Translations under genes and position numbers: made by a program
In this document: positions 58,348 to 64,000 of the stretch, piece by piece
Numbering within the stretch: the stretch's first letter is position 1
Layout of the letters: every line of letters starts with the position of its first letter
Notes under the pieces: generated by a model
Told to the model about the DNA's origin: nothing
Databases searched by the model: none
What the model saw: only the letters and a program-made list of their open reading frames with translations
DNA from: Daedaleopsis sinensis
Lineage: Eukaryota; Basidiomycota; Agaricomycetes; Polyporales; Polyporaceae
Assembly: GCA_033807695.1 (NCBI GenBank)
Contig: CM066310.1
Location: 868,001 to 932,000 of the forward strand
Direction of reading: 5' to 3'
DNA length: 64,000 nucleotides

Positions 58348-60468
58348 CTGGGTAGAACAGAAAAGAAAGGAGGTTCTATCTTTTGACTGTGACGCCTACA
58401 GCTTACCTAATCCAGCCGCTGCCGTTTGCTCGGTAGCTTCCGAACATGTGCAATCCATTCATCCAACCCCTTCCAAACCCAGTCCAAACCAAATCCGAAC
58501 ATAACATTCATGTCTCCGTCAGGCCGAGTGCATCTCCACACCGTTCAAGCCGTCCAAGGCGTTTGCAAAATTTCTCACTCAGCATCTCTCTCTCACGTAT
58601 GCTCGTGTAGCTTCCGGAATTTTCGGTGTTAACGCGTCGGATGCCACAGATGACGGAACGCCGGCGGGCGGACCAGCGGTCTCCTAGTGTGTTTAGAAGT
58701 CTCCTTCGAGTCTATTGACGCGTCCCTGCCAACCCCCGTATCAACAAGAAGTGGACGTAGGTGTTCTCTTCCGTTCCGAGGTTCTGCGTGTGGCTCTTGT
58801 CTGCGCAGTACATTCCGATGAGGAGGAACCTCGACGTCGGGGTCGCTAGTCACGACTCAGGACTCAGCTCGCCACAACGGCCCGCCGTTGCATCTTCTAA
58901 TACAGAGCGTCGCGATGGGCATCTCGAAATATGCCGGTACCACCTCTTTCTCGTTGATCGCGAAAGGTGAGAGCCCGACTGGACAGTGGACACCGCAACC
59001 GAGGTGTTGAATATGCGCACGCGCACGCCGAGGCTTCGCAGGTCTATGTTAGGTCAGAAACCATGGCGACTCTCGTCCACGAGAACCCAGAAGCACAGGG
59101 CGTTCAGAAGGCAGCCACGAGATCCGGGTAGCGGGAATTCGAAAGACGAAGCTGGAGGGGGCCGCTTCGCGGAGTCCCAACCGCGACGGCTCTCCCATCG
59201 CTTACATAGCGGCCACGGTGTCCAAGAGCTCCGACGATTCTCGACGAGCGGGGACCTTCGTGAGTCCCGACACGCTGTATGCGTTGTGTGCCGTCTGCCA
59301 CCAGGTGCCACGCTGTACGTTCCTGAACGGATATCTTATTGCTCAAGCCTCGCTAACGGGCGGATACGACATAGTCCTATACGCTACTGGTGCAAGTACG
59401 TATACATGTCTCGCGCTCCGAGTCGCGCACTGACAGGACTGAGGACGCTCGACACTCGAGAAGTGCCACTGGGGTATCATTCGACAGGATCAGGACGACT
59501 CAAGCGAGTCGGATGTCGTCGAATAACCTTCATACAGACTGTACTCCCACGCCGCGCGGTCGACACTGGTCCTGCCGACAGCCGTCCTGCCTCCTGCCTC
59601 CTGCCTCCTGACCCTTGACACGGATGAGCCTGAGCCAGCTCGAGCCGGTATGCACCGTCTCTCATCTCTCAACTCGAAGTTTGGCCTTCCCGCCGGAGTG
59701 CGCAACGAAGAAGGCTTCCGCGCCCCAGAAGCACTCAGTCGTGCGTACCACCGCGGTCGGAGTGCTAGCGTCGAAGCTCTTAGCTCCCTGGCTCTGGGAG
59801 CATCAGATAGTATTATAGTGCATGCATGTGTGGATGGTTTCCGACCGGGAGCCGATTTCCCAGTCTCGTGCGAGGTTACGGATGTACGGCGGATAACATA
59901 CCGAGGCATGAGATTATGTATGTTCCGTCATAACCGTGCTCGTACCAGCCCGTACCCGTCGTGTCAGGACTCACACTAGGTTTCATATCGGGTGCTGGTA
60001 GTGGTCGGCCTTTCCGATTGGCACTGATTATGGCAACAGTGTTGAAGGGAGCACAGAGAAATTGCGCATCGGGATTTTGCGAACCATTTGCCATCATCCA
60101 GCGACGCAAATAGAAGACCATAGACCAGTGAGCTAGGACGATCGCCAGGACGCACAACGTCGACGAGAACTTCAACTTCAGGAGCGGGATGTCCGATGCA
60201 GCGGCCGCGCCAACCGCAGGCAAGGCCTCAAATTCCCTTTTATGGAAGGGTGATTCTATTGGCGCTTATACGTTCAACTCGACGCTCGTCGCTTACTACA
60301 CAACTTGTTACAGTGACTCGACTTGTGTCTACCCCATCGTGACTCTGCCAGTGAGCGTACATTTTTTCAGTGACTACCTTGAATTCGCAGAGCGTACCCG
60401 TGGAAGAACTTACCCATCTCTTCCCCCTCTCTATAGCCCGATCACTCCTTGCTTTTGACTCCTTTATA
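58348..60468. other. About 2.1 kb without a confident gene
   Basis: Overlapping frames at 58986-59618, 59218-59433 and 59650-59979 show no motif. A minus-strand frame at 59876-60223 has one hydrophobic segment (FSSTLCVLAIVLAHWSMVFY) and could be a small membrane-protein exon, but nothing else supports it. Confidence 0.3.
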
Positions 60469-62531
60469 ATGACTGGTCTAGACTCTTCGTCTCCTCCGAA
60501 TTCAAAACATTTAGACGTGCGACCACCTACATGGAAAGAGTTCTTCCCCTTGTCCGATCCGAGCATGGCTGAAACAGATGCAGACATCTGTCGAGACATC
60601 ACATTGCTCTCCACTCTTTTGAGCAACTATCGCCCAGAAACAGAAAGAACACTTCCAAGATCGCAGCAGCCTACCAAATCTTCTCGCTCGGTGCTATGGT
60701 CTGAGGTCTCACGTATCGTATGTGCTCTCCTCCGGAATTTCTCCCGACAACAATCACGACGAAGTCGTCGCGGTCGTCGGCCGGCTCGAGCCGGGAGCCA
60801 TCACTGCAACAGTCTTCGCCCCACATACATCCCCCCGCCACAGCAGCTACCAGCACGAATTCCCTGTTCAGATAGATAAGCTCGCACTCGATCCCGAAGT
60901 TGGAAAGCACAAACTCGACAATCCTGATGAACCGTGAGTGGCTTCGCACCGTCTCCCTGCTACAGCGCTGACGACGCGTTCAGTGACAGATCTGACGACG
61001 TTGATTTCTTCGACAATCACCTGAAAGATGTCATGTCCATCATCTCGTATCTGTTGTCTCTCTCTGCAAATGATAAAAAGAAGCGTCCTAAGCTCAGTGC
61101 CGTACTTGAATTCTTCGATTTCATTGTCATGCGGTGCTACCACAAGCTCTATGCACGACTAGATAGCGGAATCAAGTTGTGGAAAGAACATCGGCCGCCG
61201 ATCGCCAGGATCCATCCTTCTCCATCGACATGCCGCAGTTCTATGCGTATAGACGTCTTCTCAATGAGTACTCCATCCCGTACACTGTCAACCGAACGCA
61301 ATCCCCGCCCATGTTATATGTCACGTTCTCTTCCTCCACCGCTCTCGCATGGGCCAAGCTCTTACATCATTGCTTCAAGACAATGGAAGACATACTGTCT
61401 GAGGAGACTGGGCCTTCGGTTCGCGAGGCTCGGCGCCCCGCCGACGATGCTGAACGTAGACGGTTGCACGCAGTCCTCGCTTTGTTGGACGATGCCATAC
61501 GTGGCGACATAATCGCCCGCCTCTTCCCGGAGATACTCGTTGACGACCTGAAGATGCAATACAAAGCGTACATGTTAGGGAAGACTAACACCAAGCTAAT
61601 AAGTACGTATCGTGCGGGATATATTGCGGAGACATTGGTTATTCACCGAAACCATGCAGAAGCTCTCAAAGAAGCAAACTCAAGAGACGGGGCAAGCATG
61701 GCAACCAGTGACAAGCCCGAATTTGACGGTACGGTCCATATACACTTCCTTGATCTTGCTTTGCTCACTCGCCTCTGCTTGTATCAGCTGACGACTTGCA
61801 GGCCGAGGATGAAGTAAGTCTAGAACACATCGTACGCTACCTTCGGTCCCTCGCTCTCCCGCTTCGCGCCGCATCCTATCTAGTCGGTCAATGCTACAAC
61901 GCACCATCCGACTTCAATGCGATGCAGGCATTCCGAGTCGTCGTTGCGCCTACTCCCTTTCCCGTCAAATCAGAACATTCAGAGTATTTCGATTGCTTCA
62001 GCCAAAGGTTCGCGGAACGGTGCGGCGAGAGGTCCAAGGTTGTCAATCAGGCTCTTCAAAAATTGAAGCCAGATGTTCAGAGAGGCGATGCGAACGTGCA
62101 TGCCGAAGCTGCAATGATGAGCCTTCTCTCCCGTGATCTACAGAGCCTCAAGGTCGCCGGTACCCACACATCGGTCTCTAGCCTGCTACCTGTAAGCGCT
62201 TCGCGTCCGGTGAACTCTGATCTGTGGATTGATTTGTTCATTCTTGCAGTCTGACGATATCCCGATTGGGATAAGCAAGCGATGCTGCTTCTGCTGCTGG
62301 TTGCTCGCCGACCTCCTGAAGTCTGGGAGTGGCACCGTGGCAATGAGTAGGGTCGTGCTCAGTGGAACGCACGGCACGATCTTTCCATGGGCACCTCCTC
62401 CCGGCTTGCCCCGTGACGTGATGCTAGCAATGCGGGCTGGTCATCTTGCGCGAGGCCGTCGATACTCCCATACCGCCGGCAGCATCCACACAGACATCTT
62501 CTGCGAAGTCCGACTACAAGGGGCTACCTGA
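60469..62531 (+). CDS. OTT_1508-like deaminase-domain protein, apparently with frame breaks
   Basis: The 3' half is clear: an exon with 3' end 61729, then 61788-62191 and 62250-62531, joined in frame. The zinc-site signature of the deaminase fold is present: HAE in ANVHAEAAMMSLLS and a paired-cysteine motif in PIGISKRCCFCCWLLADLL, followed by SGTHGTIFPWAPPPGLP. The OTT_1508 group is a fungal branch related to bacterial toxin deaminases; whether it acts on nucleic acid is unproven. The 5' half reads MTGLDSSSPPNSK, then changes frame near 60640 (to QKQKEHFQDRSSLPNLLARC) and again near 61165-61200 (to SFSIDMPQFYAYRRLLNEY). No suitable introns explain these shifts, so it may be a young pseudogene or carry assembly errors. 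Confidence 0.72.
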
Positions 62532-62733
62532 GGATGTAATCGAGTTGGACGAGTTGGAAATCCGATTCGGTATTTAAGCACAGAACTAAATAGAGGTTGT
62601 ACTTGTGAATGTAATCCTCTGTTCCATATCCCTGTATATCAACTTTTCCCTGCCTTCCCCCCATAAGTAAATACAATCTCAGTGGCGAAGCATACATGTG
62701 CTCAAAGCCATGCCTCGCACAACTGTGCACACC

Positions 62734-63650
62734 TCAGAAGAACCCGCACCGGTCCCAGTCCACCGCCTCCTGGCCCTCCCTCATCCACCCGATCCTGTCC
62801 GCCGTCAGCCCCGCAATGCGGACGAACACCGTGCCGTCCAGCACCTCCGCCCCCACGAGCTCCGCCGCCACGCCCGCAAATTCCCCCGCCGCGCGCGTCC
62901 CGTACAGCGCAGCGTCGTGCGCGAGCGCGCCCTGGAGCTTGCACAGGTGCTCCGCGGGGTGCACGAGCGTCGTCTGCACGATCGGCAACCACGGGTTCGG
63001 CGAGGGGTCGCCCGCGGTGAGCGTGTCCTTTGCGGGCGTCGTGTGCGGCTCCCCGGGCGGGACGTGCTTGGGGGTGGTGCCTGCGTAGAACTCGCGGATT
63101 GGGAGCGTGGGGCGGCCGCGGGCGAGATACCATCCGAGCGATACGGAGAAGTAGGTGCGGAGGAGGAGCGCCGCTGAGCGCGGGGTGAGGTACGCGACGA
63201 GCGAGGGGAGGAAGATGGACGAGGTGACGAGATGCATGCTGTGGACACGCAGTTCAGCGACGGTTCAGTCAAGGCTTAGGTCACGTACTAGAAGAAACCG
63301 GCGTTGAACTTCTTGTCCGTCTTGTGCCTGCCGGCTCACCCGCCGACGCCGTAAACGAGCGCGTTCATCCACGCCAGTTCCTCGATCTTCTTGGCAACGG
63401 CGTCCGGGGTGGCGCCGTCGCCGTCAAGCTCGGCGGGCCTAAGTACTGGCCCGCGAATGCGACGATCGTATCTTCCACTTCGGCGTTGACCTTGGCGAAG
63501 TTGGACCCGTCCTCCGTCACGGGCAGACTCAAATTCGCCGGGGAGAACTTGTCGTCGGCGAGGACTCGCGCGAGAATGTTGGTCATGTGCACGGAGACCT
63601 TTCCCGTGCCCTTCCGTTTTGTAACAACATCTGCCTCTCTTCAGCGTTAG
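62734..63650 (-). pseudogene. Questin-oxidase-like (AflY-type) gene, disrupted
   Basis: The C-terminal exon at about 63238-62734 reads MHLVTSSIFLPSLVAYLTPR, then LPIVQTTLVHPAEHLCKLQ and LDGTVFVRIAGLTADRIGW, characteristic of the questin oxidase family of fungal secondary metabolism. Upstream, 63592-63430 encodes HMTNILARVLADDKFSPA and TIVAFAGQYLGPPSLTA. The frame then shifts by one base near 63420-63440 to DAVAKKIEELAWMNALVYGV. At 63338-63336 the codon expected to be Trp in GVGGWAGR is TGA. A shift plus a stop suggest an inactive gene, unless the assembly is wrong here. No other secondary-metabolism genes are visible nearby. Confidence 0.65.
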
Positions 63651-64000
63651 GGCCCAAGGAAGCAAGGCCGTGAGGCGTGTGACTACGCCTGCGAGATGAG
63701 CTTGAAAGAGCGAAGGTGGGATAAGTGGCTCAGCGTCGGCCGGATGGACAGTGCCTTGTGAGCCCTGTATGGAACAGACATCAGTATCGGTGGGTTTGGG
63801 GACCTGAGGATTGAGTGACTAACGGCCAATGATCAGTTGAGTCAACCCTACCACCTGCTAAGAAGTAGTTGTTAATGTCCTTCACAAGTTTGATCAGTGC
63901 CTCGCTCGACAACCCAATTCCCTTGTGATACAGTCGGTGTCAGGAACGGGAACGGAACATTGCGAGCAGGTAGTCGGAACACTGGCATGCGCAGGGCATG
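63651..64000. other. Window end, no gene recognised
   Basis: Probably the 5' region of the questin-oxidase-like gene. No further exon could be supported. Confidence 0.3.

Noticed and set aside
58325..58350. tRNA-like B-box (GGTTCGAGTCC) on the minus strand
   Set aside because: The T-stem does not pair well and no matching acceptor stem or A-box lies upstream; it overlaps a splice acceptor and a coding-like exon.
1..64000. CRISPR array or bacterial operons
   Set aside because: Spliced genes with short introns and fungal families show a eukaryotic nuclear genome; no regularly spaced short repeats are present.

Overview
The window is nuclear DNA of a filamentous basidiomycete, most likely an Agaricomycete. 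Genes are split by many introns of about 50-60 bp with GTRNGY donors. The gene families are ones expanded in mushrooms and polypores: fungal SLATT proteins, DUF6589-type proteins, OTT_1508-like deaminases, questin-oxidase-like proteins and F-box/nucleotidyltransferase-like proteins. All exon models were read by eye from reading frame, splice signals and family resemblance; no alignment or RNA evidence was available.

Layout. 0-2.8 kb: a weak minus-strand Ser/Pro-rich gene. 3-5.7 kb: two members (A, B) of an F-box/nucleotidyltransferase-like family. 6.3-7.6 kb: a CMGC-type protein kinase. 8.1-10.3 kb: a GC-rich tandem array. 12.3-13.5 kb: family member C. 13.9-20.2 kb: an intact Helitron Rep-helicase gene. 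20.7-21.9 kb: a short ribonucleotide reductase small-subunit gene. 24.7-25.3 kb: a broken prolidase. 25.7-27.0 kb: family member D. 28.5-36.1 kb: two copies of a fungal SLATT gene with an F-box gene between them. 37.1-44.3 kb: the CAD/URA2 gene of pyrimidine synthesis. 44.7-46.6 kb: an inverted second copy of the F-box gene. 47.77-53.91 kb: a complete DNA transposon with identical 207-bp terminal inverted repeats and a 9-bp target duplication, carrying convergent RecQ-like helicase and DUF6589-like genes. 55.3-57.7 kb: an AzgA-type purine permease. 60.5-62.5 kb: a deaminase-domain gene. 62.7-63.6 kb: a broken questin-oxidase-like gene.

How it works together. CAD, the purine permease and the RNR small subunit all concern nucleotide supply, but they are separated by other genes and by mobile elements, so this may be chance. 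The rest is a mobile, duplicating accessory landscape: two autonomous-looking transposons, a segmental inverted duplication around SLATT2-CAD, a dispersed four-member gene family sharing one intron position, two decayed enzymes, and conflict-type families (SLATT, deaminase). The best candidates for a little-described system are the RecQ/DUF6589 transposon, which probably belongs to or near the helicase-carrying Academ lineage, and the F-box/NTase-like family.
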